Below, in pieces: positions 42,095-51,686 of a stretch of 61,572 bases of DNA. The position numbers were made by a program, and so were the translations under genes. Location: NCBI GenBank assembly GCA_946406035.1, contig CAMJJG010000008.1:1-61572 (forward strand), given 5' to 3'. The notes beneath the pieces were generated by a model. The model saw only the letters and a program-made list of their open reading frames with translations, was not told where the DNA came from and made no database searches. Within the stretch, counting starts at the first letter, position 1, and each line of letters opens with the position of its first letter. The DNA is from an uncultured Prevotellaceae bacterium (GTDB lineage Bacteria > Bacteroidota > Bacteroidia > Bacteroidales > Muribaculaceae).

Positions 42095-43525
42095 ATGGCA
42101 AGTTTTTTAGCACCCCCGGCCTATAAGCCCGAGAGAACCGACGCCAGCGTCGATGCCGATTACAAGAGGCTTCGATGGCAGGTCTTTGTCGGTATCTTTA
42201 TCGGCTATGCCGGTTTCTACCTGGTGAGAAAAAATCTCTCCATGGCTGTTGCGCCGCTTGGCGAACTCGGCTTCAATGAGGCCGAACTGGGTGGTGCCAT
42301 GGCAATGAACGCCCTGGCCTACGGTATCTCCAAGTTTGTCATGGCAAGCGTTAGCGACCGCAGCAATGCCCGTCGCTTCCTGCCTCTGGGCCTGATTCTC
42401 TCGGCCATTGCCATGCTGTTCATGATCGTACCCGTCGTGGCCATCGGCCCCGAGAACAAGGGTCTGGCCATCACCCTGATGGGTGTGTTCAACTTCCTGG
42501 TAGGTTGGTTCCAGGGCATGGGCTGGCCCCCGTGCGGCCGCGTGATGACGCGCTGGTTCTCCATCAAGGAGCGCGGCACGTGGATGAGTGTGTGGAACTG
42601 CGCCCACAACGTGGGTGGCGCTCTCGTCGGCCCCATGGCTGGCTATGGTGCACTGTGGTTCGGACACTGGTTCTTCGGTACCAACAAGGAGCTCTACTTC
42701 CTCATCGGCACATATGCCTTCCCGGCCGCTGTAGCCGTCCTGATTGCTATTCTGGCCTATGTACTCATCCGTGACACCCCTCAATCGTGCGGATTGCCCT
42801 CGATCGAGAAGTGGAGCGGCAGTGCATCCAAGAACTATGACGAGAAGAAGAGCGAACAGTCGCTAAGCGTGAAGGAAATCTTCCGCACCGTACTCTCAAA
42901 CAAGTTCCTGTGGTACATCGCCCTGGCTAACTCCTTTATTTATATGGTTCGCTACGGTTGCCTGGACTGGGCTCCCAAGATTCTGGACACCCAGGGTGCC
43001 GACCTCAAGAGCGCCGGCTGGGCCTACTTCGCATTTGAGTTTGCGGCCATTCCCGGCACGCTCTTCTGCGGCTGGCTCAGCGACAAGGTCTTCAACGGCC
43101 GTCGCGCCCTGCCCACGATGATCTTCATGGCCGTCATCATAGCCGTGATCATCATCTACTGGCAGTTCATCAACAACTTCTGGGTCGTTGTCGGTTGCTT
43201 GATTGCCATCGGCTTCCTCATCTACGGTCCCGTCATGCTCATCGGCGTGCAGGCGCTTGACCTTGCTCCCAAGAATGCCGCAGGCACAGCCGCTGGCCTC
43301 ACCGGCTTCATGGGCTATGTGCTCGGTACCAGTATCCTGGCCAACACTGTGCTGGGCTACGTGCTCAAGCTGGCCAAGACCGATGCGGGCTATGACTTCT
43401 CCACCTACTTCTTGCTACTCGTAGTCGCCTGTGTGCTGGCCATCATCTTCATGGGCATGACCTACAAAGAGGAGCAATATCTCGTTGCCGATCGCAAGGG
43501 CGAGAAGATCGAGAAAAAGAAATAA
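42095..43525 (+). CDS. glpT: Glycerol-3-phosphate transporter (MFS)
   Basis: Inner-membrane organophosphate:phosphate antiporter family protein, 476 residues with about 12 helices. The family start is visible: RWQVFVGIFIGYAGFYLVRK with the substrate-binding arginine region, then NALAYGISKFVMASVSDRSN, and GMGWPPCGRVMTRWFS, the signature of GlpT/UhpT/PgtP transporters. A second arginine segment is FIYMVRYGCLDWAPK. Uptake of glycerol-3-phosphate is favoured by its place after glpABC and before the diesterase. Phosphate efflux is the expected counter-transport. Confidence 0.93.
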   Translation: MASFLAPPAYKPERTDASVDADYKRLRWQVFVGIFIGYAGFYLVRKNLSMAVAPLGELGFNEAELGGAMAMNALAYGISKFVMASVSDRSNARRFLPLGLILSAIAMLFMIVPVVAIGPENKGLAITLMGVFNFLVGWFQGMGWPPCGRVMTRWFSIKERGTWMSVWNCAHNVGGALVGPMAGYGALWFGHWFFGTNKELYFLIGTYAFPAAVAVLIAILAYVLIRDTPQSCGLPSIEKWSGSASKNYDEKKSEQSLSVKEIFRTVLSNKFLWYIALANSFIYMVRYGCLDWAPKILDTQGADLKSAGWAYFAFEFAAIPGTLFCGWLSDKVFNGRRALPTMIFMAVIIAVIIIYWQFINNFWVVVGCLIAIGFLIYGPVMLIGVQALDLAPKNAAGTAAGLTGFMGYVLGTSILANTVLGYVLKLAKTDAGYDFSTYFLLLVVACVLAIIFMGMTYKEEQYLVADRKGEKIEKKK

Positions 43526-43569
43526 TCATCAATTTATAATATTTATTAATTTAAACTACTTAACTCATT

Positions 43570-45192
43570 ATGTTTAAACATCTCGTACGAGTAGGCCTGT
43601 TGAGCACCGTTGTGCTTGCAGCCTTCACCTCATGTGAGGAAGAACAGCAGTTCACCAATGAGAAACTTGATGCCAAGCGAGTGGAAGTTCAGGTGCTGAA
43701 TGACCAGTTGGCCAAGGTTCGTGACTATGTGCCCCTGTATGCAGTCATTGCACACCGTGGCTCCACCTTCTGGGCTCCCGAGGAGACCGAGGCATCGTGG
43801 CGTTGGGCCCGTGAGATGGGCGCCGACTACCTCGAGAGCGACGTGCAGTGCACCAAGGATGGTATCGTCCTGGCTAACCATGACGAGAACCTGAAGCGCA
43901 CCACCAACATCGAGAACGTCTTCAGCGAGAACGTTCCCACCAGCCGCGTGGACTTCTACATGAGCCTGGGATTCTCACGTGAGGATGCCGAGGCCCAGTA
44001 TGGCCGCGACATGGCTGCCTTCCGCCCCTTCTACACCCTGAGCTACTACTATGCCGAGCTGCTCATGCTCGACGCTGGCAGCTGGTTCAACGAGAGCTCG
44101 CTCGAGCAGTCCCGTCCCAACTTCAAGGCAACCGAGAACGGCCGCTTTGAGAACGGCAAGATCGTTTACAGCAACGGTCTGTACATCAGCGCCATCCAGG
44201 ACCAGATCGCTTATGCCGAGGGCAAGCGCCTCGTGCGTGACGCCAACGGTCGCCGCATCCTCACCTATAAGGTAAAGGACGAGTACAAGGGCATGACCCT
44301 GGAGCAGATCTACAATGCCATCAAGGCTAAGGGCGAGTATAACGCTAAGTACATGGACTTCATCGAGTACGACTTCGCCAACGCTTACGAGTCTGACCCC
44401 GAAGACACCGGCAACCGTCCCGGCATCTATGTCGAGTTCAAGGAGAGCTGGCTCAACCCCGGCAACATGGAGCAGCGCGTGTATGACGTGCTGGCCGAGC
44501 AGGGCTGGAACATCATCACCAACGATCCCGGCGACCAGCCCTTCTACAAAAACGGCAAGGTCAACGTGGGCAACACCCGCGGCCGCGTCATCCTGCAGAC
44601 CTTCTCGTTTGACGCTCTGCGTCGCGCCAACGACGTCTTCCAGGGTCGCATCCCCATGTGCTACCTGCTGTGGATCAGCGAGCCCGCTTATGCAACCGAT
44701 ATCGCCTATGACACCCCCACCGGCTATGCAGCCTTCATCAAGTGGGCTCAGGACAATGGCGCTCACATCATCGGCCCGGCCATCAGCGGTGCCCCCAACA
44801 ACTATCCCGAGATGAATGCTCCCTGGCAGGCCTACATGATTCGCCGCGCCGGCATGATCAACCACCCCTACAGCTTCGACAGCTGGGCACAGATGTGCAA
44901 GTACATGGGTTACTACAACTATGAGTGGGAGACCGAGTTCGACGACTTGCTGCGTCTCGAGATTCCCGCAACCCCCTATTGCACCAGCAGCTATCCCAGC
45001 AGTGTGCCCGTTTACATGGACGGTTTCTTCACCAACCGCACCGAGATGTCGTTGCGCTACATGATTGAGAACGGTTTCCGCGGCAACGCCAAGCTGCCCA
45101 ACCCCTTCCACGCAGGACAGAACTATGACAACTCACAGGCCAACGTCACCGTCCCCGATGCCGTTGCTACCCTCGAGCGTCTGGGTTACTAA
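43570..45192 (+). CDS. Glycerophosphodiester phosphodiesterase lipoprotein
   Basis: GDPD-family hydrolase releasing glycerol-3-phosphate from glycerophosphodiesters, 540 residues, larger than E. coli GlpQ (about 358) because of inserts. The lipobox TSC gives Cys22, followed by EEEQ, an acidic patch like the Bacteroidetes surface lipoprotein signal, so the enzyme may face outwards (inference). Catalytic signatures are VIAHRGSTFWAPEETEASW, LESDVQCTKDGIVLANHDEN and later GIYVEFKESWLNPG. It would supply substrate for glpT just upstream. Functionally it is GlpQ-like, but given its different architecture I leave the symbol blank. Confidence 0.9.
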   Translation: MFKHLVRVGLLSTVVLAAFTSCEEEQQFTNEKLDAKRVEVQVLNDQLAKVRDYVPLYAVIAHRGSTFWAPEETEASWRWAREMGADYLESDVQCTKDGIVLANHDENLKRTTNIENVFSENVPTSRVDFYMSLGFSREDAEAQYGRDMAAFRPFYTLSYYYAELLMLDAGSWFNESSLEQSRPNFKATENGRFENGKIVYSNGLYISAIQDQIAYAEGKRLVRDANGRRILTYKVKDEYKGMTLEQIYNAIKAKGEYNAKYMDFIEYDFANAYESDPEDTGNRPGIYVEFKESWLNPGNMEQRVYDVLAEQGWNIITNDPGDQPFYKNGKVNVGNTRGRVILQTFSFDALRRANDVFQGRIPMCYLLWISEPAYATDIAYDTPTGYAAFIKWAQDNGAHIIGPAISGAPNNYPEMNAPWQAYMIRRAGMINHPYSFDSWAQMCKYMGYYNYEWETEFDDLLRLEIPATPYCTSSYPSSVPVYMDGFFTNRTEMSLRYMIENGFRGNAKLPNPFHAGQNYDNSQANVTVPDAVATLERLGY

Positions 45193-45249
45193 TCCACGAC
45201 AGGTGTAATGAACAACATTAACAACAACATTAAATCGACACAATTTAAT

Positions 45250-46593
45250 ATGAAAAAATATATTTTGATGCCTGTTTTGGCAATCTTCGCTTTGTCAGCA
45301 GCAGCCCAGGACTTCGACACCGATCCCACCCTGGAGCTCGAGAACGCCGAGAAAGAAGTGAAGTTCACCGTCGGTGCCCGCATGATGGCCGATGCAGCCC
45401 TGTATCACTCTGACTTCACCCCGCTGCAGAGTGGCGCCTCGATCACCGATGCCCGCATCCGCACCTCGATGACTTATAAGGACTGGTACTTCTATGCCGA
45501 CTTTGGCTTCGGTGGCGGCAAGTTTGCCCAGAAGAACATCTTCGTGCAGTACAGCACCCTCGACAAGAGCGACAACACCCATGCCGTGAAGGTGGGTTAC
45601 TACAACGACCCCGCTGGCTCGATGGCCCGCAACACCTCGCTGGGCAGCTACCACTTCATCAGCCGTCCCGGTTCCTCAATGGCACTGGGCGAAGGCCGTG
45701 AGCTGGGTATCAGCTATAAGTTCAACAACGATCGCTTCATGGCCTATCAGGGCGTGTTCACCGAGAATGCCTACAACAAGATCGACGCAGGCTTCAATGG
45801 TGTTACCGTTGCCGGCCGTTACTTGTTCCGTCCCATCGCCAATGACTACCAGACCCTGCACGTGGGCGTGAGCGCACGCTGGGCCCACCTGGGTGGCGGT
45901 GAGGTTTACAACAACGTGCTCAAGAAGAGCCTCAGCCTGAGCCAGCCCCTCGAGACCTATGTCGATGAGGACGAGCAATTCGTCAGCGCCGATCTGGATT
46001 GGGCCAACAACGTGCTCAACCTGGGCGCCGAGGCCCTCTACCGCAACGACAAGTTCTTTGCTCGCGGTGAGTTCTTCTACAAGCATGTAACCAAGAAGCG
46101 CGATAGCTACTCGCTCTACATCGACGCCCAGAACAACATCGACGGTTGGGGCGACATCGAGTGGTGGGAGAACGCCAACAAACTCAAGAACAACAACTTC
46201 TTTGGCGGCTATGTTGAGGCTGGCGTCCAGCTCCTGGGCAACGGCTACAAGTACAACATGCAGGAAGGCATCCTGGGTGGCATGGACGGCAAGTCGCTCG
46301 AGCTCGTGGCTCGTTACAACTATACTGGCCTGAACAACCTCACCGATGGCGAGTACTACAATGCTGGTCGTGGCCAATACTACGCCAACGGCTACATGGA
46401 GGACTGGCCCGGTACCGGCGCTACCAGCGTGGGTGGTGGTAACATCCACAGCGTGACCGTGGGTTTGAACTACGCGTTCAACCGCTATGTCCTGTGCATG
46501 CTTGACTACACGTTCCACAAGCTGGATAAGCCCTTCCTCCCCAACGATAAGAACTTCCACGTGGCCCAGGCCCGCCTGCAGTTCACTTTCTAA
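45250..46593 (+). CDS. Phosphate-selective porin O/P-like outer-membrane protein
   Basis: Outer-membrane porin of the OprO/OprP-like family, 447 residues. Signal peptide of about 20 residues (KKYILMPVLAIFALSAAAQ), a short acidic start, then barrel strands beginning VKFTVGARMMADAALY and ending with aromatic FHVAQARLQFTF. Family hallmarks include the KDWYFYADFGFGGGKFA region and paired strands with MAYQGVFTENAYNK. ATG at 45250 is preferred to the start at 45208. It follows the diesterase gene by 57 bases and probably admits phosphorylated glycerol compounds, which is an inference from the cluster. Confidence 0.88.
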   Translation: MKKYILMPVLAIFALSAAAQDFDTDPTLELENAEKEVKFTVGARMMADAALYHSDFTPLQSGASITDARIRTSMTYKDWYFYADFGFGGGKFAQKNIFVQYSTLDKSDNTHAVKVGYYNDPAGSMARNTSLGSYHFISRPGSSMALGEGRELGISYKFNNDRFMAYQGVFTENAYNKIDAGFNGVTVAGRYLFRPIANDYQTLHVGVSARWAHLGGGEVYNNVLKKSLSLSQPLETYVDEDEQFVSADLDWANNVLNLGAEALYRNDKFFARGEFFYKHVTKKRDSYSLYIDAQNNIDGWGDIEWWENANKLKNNNFFGGYVEAGVQLLGNGYKYNMQEGILGGMDGKSLELVARYNYTGLNNLTDGEYYNAGRGQYYANGYMEDWPGTGATSVGGGNIHSVTVGLNYAFNRYVLCMLDYTFHKLDKPFLPNDKNFHVAQARLQFTF

Positions 46594-46676
46594 AGGAGGA
46601 ACTAACATTGTGAAACCATCTAATTACCATCACTAGGTTTTTCAATAGTTATATTTATTTCCTATCAATCACTATT

Positions 46677-46713
46677 ATCCCGCCTCACCCGCGACTGGGC
46701 CAGGCGGGATTTC
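46677..46713 (+). terminator. Terminator of the glp cluster
   Basis: Perfect 9-bp stem ATCCCGCCT / AGGCGGGAT, 16-base loop, then TTCTGT. Confidence 0.65.
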
Positions 46714-46738
46714 TGTATCATCTGCCCCCCCTACAAAG

Positions 46739-46789
46739 CAGGCAACCAACACAACATCGTGGTTCTCGACCGGTTGTGATGGTTGCCTG
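46739..46789 (-). terminator. Long imperfect hairpin after the secreted protein gene
   Basis: 17-base arms (46739-46755 with 46773-46789) match at 16 positions around a 17-base loop. It lies 36 bases past the stop of the minus-strand gene; the following CTTTGTAG is only weakly T-rich. Confidence 0.5.
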
Positions 46790-46824
46790 ATTGTCAAGAA
46801 AATGTGACTCGGCAAGCCGTCAGG

Positions 46825-48054
46825 TTACTTGACGACCTTGGTAGCGGTAGTGGTGCCGTCGCTATAGGTGGTTACCTGAATGGTCAGGCCGCTGGGCTGG
46901 GCAACCTCATGGCCTGCCAGGTTGTAGTAACGCACGCCCGTGACGATGGGGCTGGCGTTAACCTCATCGACCGCACTGCCAGGGTACACTTCCAGGTAAA
47001 CGATGTCGGACTTGTTGGTCACGCCATCAACGGTGTAGTTGAGCTGAATGCCAATGCGCCAGTTGAACATGGGATTCTCGCCCGTATTGGTGCGGTAGAA
47101 ATAAACACGGCGTAGGTAGAAGTCATAGCCACTGAAGCCGTAGGGTATCTCGGTCACGTCGCCGTCAAAGCCGTTATTGACACCATAGGTCTCGTAGTCG
47201 AACGTGAACAGCTGGTCATCATCGGTAAAGATGCTATAGGTCAAGAAATCGGCATTCAACGGGTTGCCATCGACATCAACCAGATTGATGTTGAAGTCCA
47301 GACGCGTGTACCCCTCCTCGGAGCCGCTGTCAAAGAACTCAACCACCTCGGGGTTGGCGGGAATGGCGGGCACAGCATCGCCCTGTACCGTCCATGTTGA
47401 CCCCCACTCTATCGTTGCCAACGAGCCATCGTCACTCCACACGCCAGCTAGTCCTGTTGCCTCGCAGTTGCTGGGGAACGCATTGGAGATGTCTCCCTCG
47501 CTGCCCTCCATGGCAATGGTGCCCGTGACGGGATCAACCGAGTAGATCACTTCGGTGGCGCGGTCGTCGGCGATGAAGTCGATCCAAAACAGGCCATCAC
47601 CCAGATCGGTAACCATGGTCGACCCCCATGCCAGGATCATGCCGTAATCAAACTCCTCGTTATAGGACACATACTGTCCCAACGGCACAGCGATGGTCGA
47701 GCCGTCTTCGCTCAACTCACCAATGACCCAGGCGCCAACGCCCTCGCCATAGCACAATGGGTCCTTGATGTAAACGGTCTTGCCATCGTCGGCATACACC
47801 ACCTTGACACGTCCTGCCTGGACGTCGGTATCATAGCCATACAAACTGACAAACAAATACTCGCCAGCACGCGTGTAGTTGACCACGGTACCCTCGGGCT
47901 GCTCGGTGATGATATCCACACGCGAGGGTGATTTGAATGAGGTCACCGATGTAGCCTTGAACGACGGTCTCCAGGGCTTTCCAGGCCCTTTAGGAGCAGC
48001 TACGGCACTGCCAACAAAGGCAATGCAGATAAAAAACAGTAAAGCTTTCTTCAT
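46825..48054 (-). CDS. Secreted beta-rich protein with sorting-like tail
   Basis: Smallest member of the paralogous secreted set, 409 residues. Signal peptide (residues 1-20), then one copy of the shared beta-rich domain (about 48-235) starting TEQPEGTVVNYTRAGEY with KTVYIKDPLCYG, WVIGEL and VPLGQYVSYNEE. The Fn3-like module follows (IPANPEVVEFFDSG, about 240-360). The conserved tail is VRYYNLAGHEVAQPSG then TTYSDGTTTATKVVK. With single copies of each module, it shows the minimal plan (signal, beta-rich, Fn3-like, tail) from which the other proteins could be built. Function unknown; extracellular or surface location inferred. Confidence 0.78.
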   Translation of the reverse strand: MKKALLFFICIAFVGSAVAAPKGPGKPWRPSFKATSVTSFKSPSRVDIITEQPEGTVVNYTRAGEYLFVSLYGYDTDVQAGRVKVVYADDGKTVYIKDPLCYGEGVGAWVIGELSEDGSTIAVPLGQYVSYNEEFDYGMILAWGSTMVTDLGDGLFWIDFIADDRATEVIYSVDPVTGTIAMEGSEGDISNAFPSNCEATGLAGVWSDDGSLATIEWGSTWTVQGDAVPAIPANPEVVEFFDSGSEEGYTRLDFNINLVDVDGNPLNADFLTYSIFTDDDQLFTFDYETYGVNNGFDGDVTEIPYGFSGYDFYLRRVYFYRTNTGENPMFNWRIGIQLNYTVDGVTNKSDIVYLEVYPGSAVDEVNASPIVTGVRYYNLAGHEVAQPSGLTIQVTTYSDGTTTATKVVK

Positions 48055-48113
48055 AACAATAATAATATATGGATTAATATTTTATATGTACGTTGGAGGC
48101 TAGGCCGACACTG

Positions 48114-48121
48114 CAAATATA
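48114..48121 (-). promoter_or_regulatory. Promoter -7 box of the 409-residue secreted protein gene
   Basis: TATATTTG on the minus strand, about 60 bases before the ATG. Confidence 0.6.
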
Positions 48122-48185
48122 AACAAAAAAGGCCAAAAAGCAACCATTATGGGGCCAAAAAGCAAGAAATAACAACAATTTTCAC

Positions 48186-48193
48186 TATATTTG
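48186..48193 (+). promoter_or_regulatory. Promoter -7 box of the AGCS symporter gene
   Basis: TATATTTG, 30 bases before the ATG at 48224; no clear -33 TTG. Confidence 0.6.
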
Positions 48194-48223
48194 CACTTTC
48201 AACCTTAAAACCATTTATAAGCT

Positions 48224-49594
48224 ATGATGGAGACCTTGAACAACTTTTTCACGATTATGAGCGACTACCTGTGGGGATGGCCGATGATTATATTGCTACT
48301 GGGCACACACGTTTTCCTGACCTTGCGCCTAGGCATACCGCAACGCAAACTCTTGACAGGCATTAAATTGTCATTAAGCAAGGACAAAGGGTCAAGCGGC
48401 GACGTGTCGCAGTTTGGTGCGCTAGCGACAGCACTCGCGGCAACCATCGGCACAGGCAACATCGTGGGCGTCGCCACAGCTGTAGCCCTGGGCGGTCCCG
48501 GCGCAGTGCTGTGGTGCTGGCTGTCGGGCGTTTTTGGCATTGCGACCAAATACAGCGAGGGCCTGCTGGCCATCAAGTACCGTGTCAAGTCAGCCGACGG
48601 CCGCATGCTGGGAGGCCCCATGTATGCCCTGGAACGCGGTTTGGGTTGGAAATGGCTTGCCGTGCTGTTCGCCTTGTTCACCGCCCTGGCGTCATTTGGC
48701 ATCGGCAACACCGTACAAGCCAATGCGATTTCAACCATCGCCCAGAACTCCTATGGCATCCCCACATGGCTCACGGGCGCTATCGTTTGCCTGTTTACGG
48801 GGCTTGTTCTGCTGGGAGGCATCAAGAGCATTGCCCGCGTGTGCAGTGCCCTGGTACCGTTCATGGCCTTCTTCTATGTACTGGGATGCATCTATATCCT
48901 GATTGTTAACGGCCAGTACGTCTGGCCCGCCATCAAACTCATCTGCCAGTCGGCGTTCTCGCCCCAGGCTGCCGGTGGCGGCTTTGTCGGCTCCACGGTT
49001 ATCATTGCCGCACGCATGGGAATAGCCAGGGGCCTGTTCAGTAACGAGTCTGGTTTGGGCTCGGCCCCGATTGTCGCTGCCGCCGCCCAGACGCGCAATC
49101 CCGTTCGTCAAGCGCTGGTATCGTCAACGGGCACCTTCTGGGACACCGTGGTCATCTGTGCCTTTACCGGGCTGGTGATCGTCAGCAGCGTCATCGCCTA
49201 TCCCGACATCAGCAGCACCGACGGCGCCGCCCTGACCAAGGCAGCCTTCTCCAAGATACCGTATATTGGCACGCCGTTGCTGTCCTTCGGGCTGTTGACG
49301 TTTGCCTTCACAACCATTCTGGGCTGGTGCTACTATGGCGAGCGGGCTGTCGAGTACCTCAAGGGCAAACGCTGGATGCTTGGCTATCGCATCCTGTTCG
49401 TTATCATGGTGTTTGTGGGCAGTATCATCAGCCTGGATGTCGTGTGGAATGCCGCCGACTGCATGAACGCCCTCATGGCCATTCCCAACCTCGTATCGCT
49501 GCTGCTACTCAGTGGCGTGATAGCCCGCGAGACTCGCCATTACCTGTATGAGGATCGTCTCGACCATCACGAGACACAACAAGACAAGGAATAG
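48224..49594 (+). CDS. Alanine/glycine:cation symporter (AGCS family)
   Basis: Inner-membrane sodium- or proton-coupled amino-acid symporter of the AGCS (DagA/AlsT) family, 456 residues with about 10-11 helices. Signatures: FLTLRLGIPQRKL near the start, FGALATALAATIGTGNIVGV, GGPGAVLWCWLSGVFGIATK and ARMGIARGLFSNESGLGSAP, the most conserved AGCS stretch. The start could be either of two adjacent ATGs. Alanine or glycine is the usual substrate but is not proven by sequence. It is convergent with the M13 peptidase gene across a bidirectional terminator. Confidence 0.95.
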   Translation: MMETLNNFFTIMSDYLWGWPMIILLLGTHVFLTLRLGIPQRKLLTGIKLSLSKDKGSSGDVSQFGALATALAATIGTGNIVGVATAVALGGPGAVLWCWLSGVFGIATKYSEGLLAIKYRVKSADGRMLGGPMYALERGLGWKWLAVLFALFTALASFGIGNTVQANAISTIAQNSYGIPTWLTGAIVCLFTGLVLLGGIKSIARVCSALVPFMAFFYVLGCIYILIVNGQYVWPAIKLICQSAFSPQAAGGGFVGSTVIIAARMGIARGLFSNESGLGSAPIVAAAAQTRNPVRQALVSSTGTFWDTVVICAFTGLVIVSSVIAYPDISSTDGAALTKAAFSKIPYIGTPLLSFGLLTFAFTTILGWCYYGERAVEYLKGKRWMLGYRILFVIMVFVGSIISLDVVWNAADCMNALMAIPNLVSLLLLSGVIARETRHYLYEDRLDHHETQQDKE

Positions 49595-49604
49595 CCCCGT
49601 CGAC

Positions 49605-49640
49605 AACAAGCCCGCAACAGGAGATGTTACGGGCTTGTTA
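49605..49640. terminator. Bidirectional terminator between convergent genes
   Basis: 14-base arms AACAAGCCCGCAAC / GTTACGGGCTTGTT with one mismatch, 7-base loop, then ATTTATTC on the plus strand. Confidence 0.8.
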
Positions 49641-49661
49641 TTTATTCAACTAAAACGCTGA

Positions 49662-51686
49662 TTACCAGATAATAGCGCGATCGGCGGGATCAAGCCACAT
49701 CTTGTCACCAGCCTTGATGCCAAATGCCTCAAAGAAGGTGTCGATGTTCCTCAGCGTAGCATTCACGCGATAGCGGCCGATGCTGTGGGGATCGCTCTTG
49801 GTCTGCTGGAAGATGGCTTCCTCGGTCATGTTATCGGCCCAGATGCGGCCATAGCTCAGGTAGAAGCGCTGTGCTGGCGTGAAGCCGTCGATCTTCTTAC
49901 CATCGCGGAACTGCTGCGTGGTGCGGAAGGCGTCATAAGCGATGCGCAGGCCGCCCTGGTCGGCGATGTTCTCGCCCAGGGTCAGGTGACCGTTGGCATG
50001 CTGGTCCTTAACGACGACAATCTGGTCGAACTGGGCAGCCAGCTTCTCGGCAGCAGCCTGGAACTTCTCGCTGTCCTCGTTGGTCCACCAGTCGGTCATG
50101 TTGCCATACTGGTCAAACATGCGGCCCTGATCGTCAAAGCCGTGAGTCATCTCGTGGCCGATAACCACGCCGATGGCGCCAAAGTTGGTGGCATCGTCGG
50201 CCTCCACATCAAAGAAGGGAGGTTGCAGAATGGCAGCGGGGAAGCAGATCTCGTTGGTCGTGGGGTTGTAGTAGGCGTTGACGGTCTGCGGTGTCATGCC
50301 CCACTCGTCGCGGTCCACGGGCTTACCCATCTTGTCGAGGTTGCGGCGGGTCTCGTACAGGCTAGCGGCCTTGATGTTGTCATAGAGGCTCTTGCTGGGG
50401 TCAACGGTCAGGCCACTGTAGTCGCGCCACTTGTCGGGATAACCGATCTTGACGGTAAAGGCATTGAGCTTCACCAAGGCGTTGATCTTGGTCTGCTCGC
50501 TCATCCAGGTTAGGCCAGCGATGTGAGCGGCCAGCGACTTGCGCAACTCGCCGATGAGCTTGAGCATCTTCTCCTTGCTGCCATGGGCAAAATACTTCTG
50601 GACATATACCTCGCCGACGGCCTCACCCAGCAATCCGTTGGGCACGCCCAGGGCACGTTTCCAGCGCGGCTTGCGCTCCTTCTGTCCGCTGAGCATGCGG
50701 CCGTAGAAGTCAAATGAGGTCTCGCCGAACTCGTCGCTCAGGTAACCCGTCGAGCCAGTGATGAGGATGCCAGCCATGTAGTCACGCATCTGCTGCTCAG
50801 AGAGTTTGCTCATCAGTTCATTGGCAACGGCCATGACCTTGGGTTGCGTCAGGATGACCCATTCCACGGTGGGTGTTCCCATCAGGTTGAAATATTCCTT
50901 CCAGTTGATGGCGGGATATGCAGTTTGCAGTTCGGCAATGGTGCGAATGTTGTAGAGCTTGTTGTAGTCACGGGCCTCGGCGCGGTCCATCTTGGCCTGA
51001 GCAAACTTGTACTCAATGTCATAGATGGTCTTGCTGGCACGGTTGGCCTCCTTCTTGCTGTAACCGGCGAGCATGAACACCTTCACCAGGTAGTTGCGAT
51101 AGGCCTGCTGAATCTTCTTGCTGTCGGCGTCGGTATTCAGGTAATAATCCCTGTCGGGCAGTCCGCTGGTGCCAGCCTCGAGCCACATCACGTTCATATC
51201 ACTGTTCTTGAGGTCGGTCTCCACACCGATGCCAAAGAACGGATTACCGATCTTCAAGTGCTGATCGGCCAGGAAACGGGTCAGGTCCTTCTTCTTGAAG
51301 GCCTTGATGCGGGCCAGATCGGCCATGAGAGGCTGTGCGCCCTCACGGTTGAGGCGGTCGCTATCCATGGCCATCTTGTAGAGGTCGGCTACTTTCTGGT
51401 TGACGGTTCCATACTTGTACTGGGTCTTGCCCAGCTCCATGAACATGTCGCGCAGGCGGTTCTGGTTCTGCTCGGCCAGCACGTCAAACACGCCATAGCT
51501 TGCATACTCGGGCCTCTCACTCAGTGGGTTGGCCTTCATCCAGCCGCCACCAGCATACTCATAGAAATCCTCACCCGGCTTGACGCTCAGGTCCATGTCA
51601 GCACGGTTCACGCCGTGTGTCACTTGTGCCTTCACTCCAGGCACTGCAGCCATCATAATGGCCATTGCTAATAACATTTTCTTCAT
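49662..51686 (-). CDS. M13-family (neprilysin-like) metallopeptidase
   Basis: Exported zinc endopeptidase of family M13 (PepO type), 674 residues. Signal peptide (residues 1-20, ending PGVKA). The N-terminal M13 domain (about 35-410) leads to the catalytic domain, with zinc motif VIGHEMTHGFDDQGR (HExxH) and the third ligand in GENIADQGGLRIAYDAF. NAYYNPTTNEICFPAAIL is the substrate-strand signature. It degrades short peptides in the periplasm and so joins the C69 and C1B peptidases in peptide use. A -7 box TATATTTG lies at 51740-51747. Confidence 0.95.
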   Translation of the reverse strand: MKKMLLAMAIMMAAVPGVKAQVTHGVNRADMDLSVKPGEDFYEYAGGGWMKANPLSERPEYASYGVFDVLAEQNQNRLRDMFMELGKTQYKYGTVNQKVADLYKMAMDSDRLNREGAQPLMADLARIKAFKKKDLTRFLADQHLKIGNPFFGIGVETDLKNSDMNVMWLEAGTSGLPDRDYYLNTDADSKKIQQAYRNYLVKVFMLAGYSKKEANRASKTIYDIEYKFAQAKMDRAEARDYNKLYNIRTIAELQTAYPAINWKEYFNLMGTPTVEWVILTQPKVMAVANELMSKLSEQQMRDYMAGILITGSTGYLSDEFGETSFDFYGRMLSGQKERKPRWKRALGVPNGLLGEAVGEVYVQKYFAHGSKEKMLKLIGELRKSLAAHIAGLTWMSEQTKINALVKLNAFTVKIGYPDKWRDYSGLTVDPSKSLYDNIKAASLYETRRNLDKMGKPVDRDEWGMTPQTVNAYYNPTTNEICFPAAILQPPFFDVEADDATNFGAIGVVIGHEMTHGFDDQGRMFDQYGNMTDWWTNEDSEKFQAAAEKLAAQFDQIVVVKDQHANGHLTLGENIADQGGLRIAYDAFRTTQQFRDGKKIDGFTPAQRFYLSYGRIWADNMTEEAIFQQTKSDPHSIGRYRVNATLRNIDTFFEAFGIKAGDKMWLDPADRAIIW

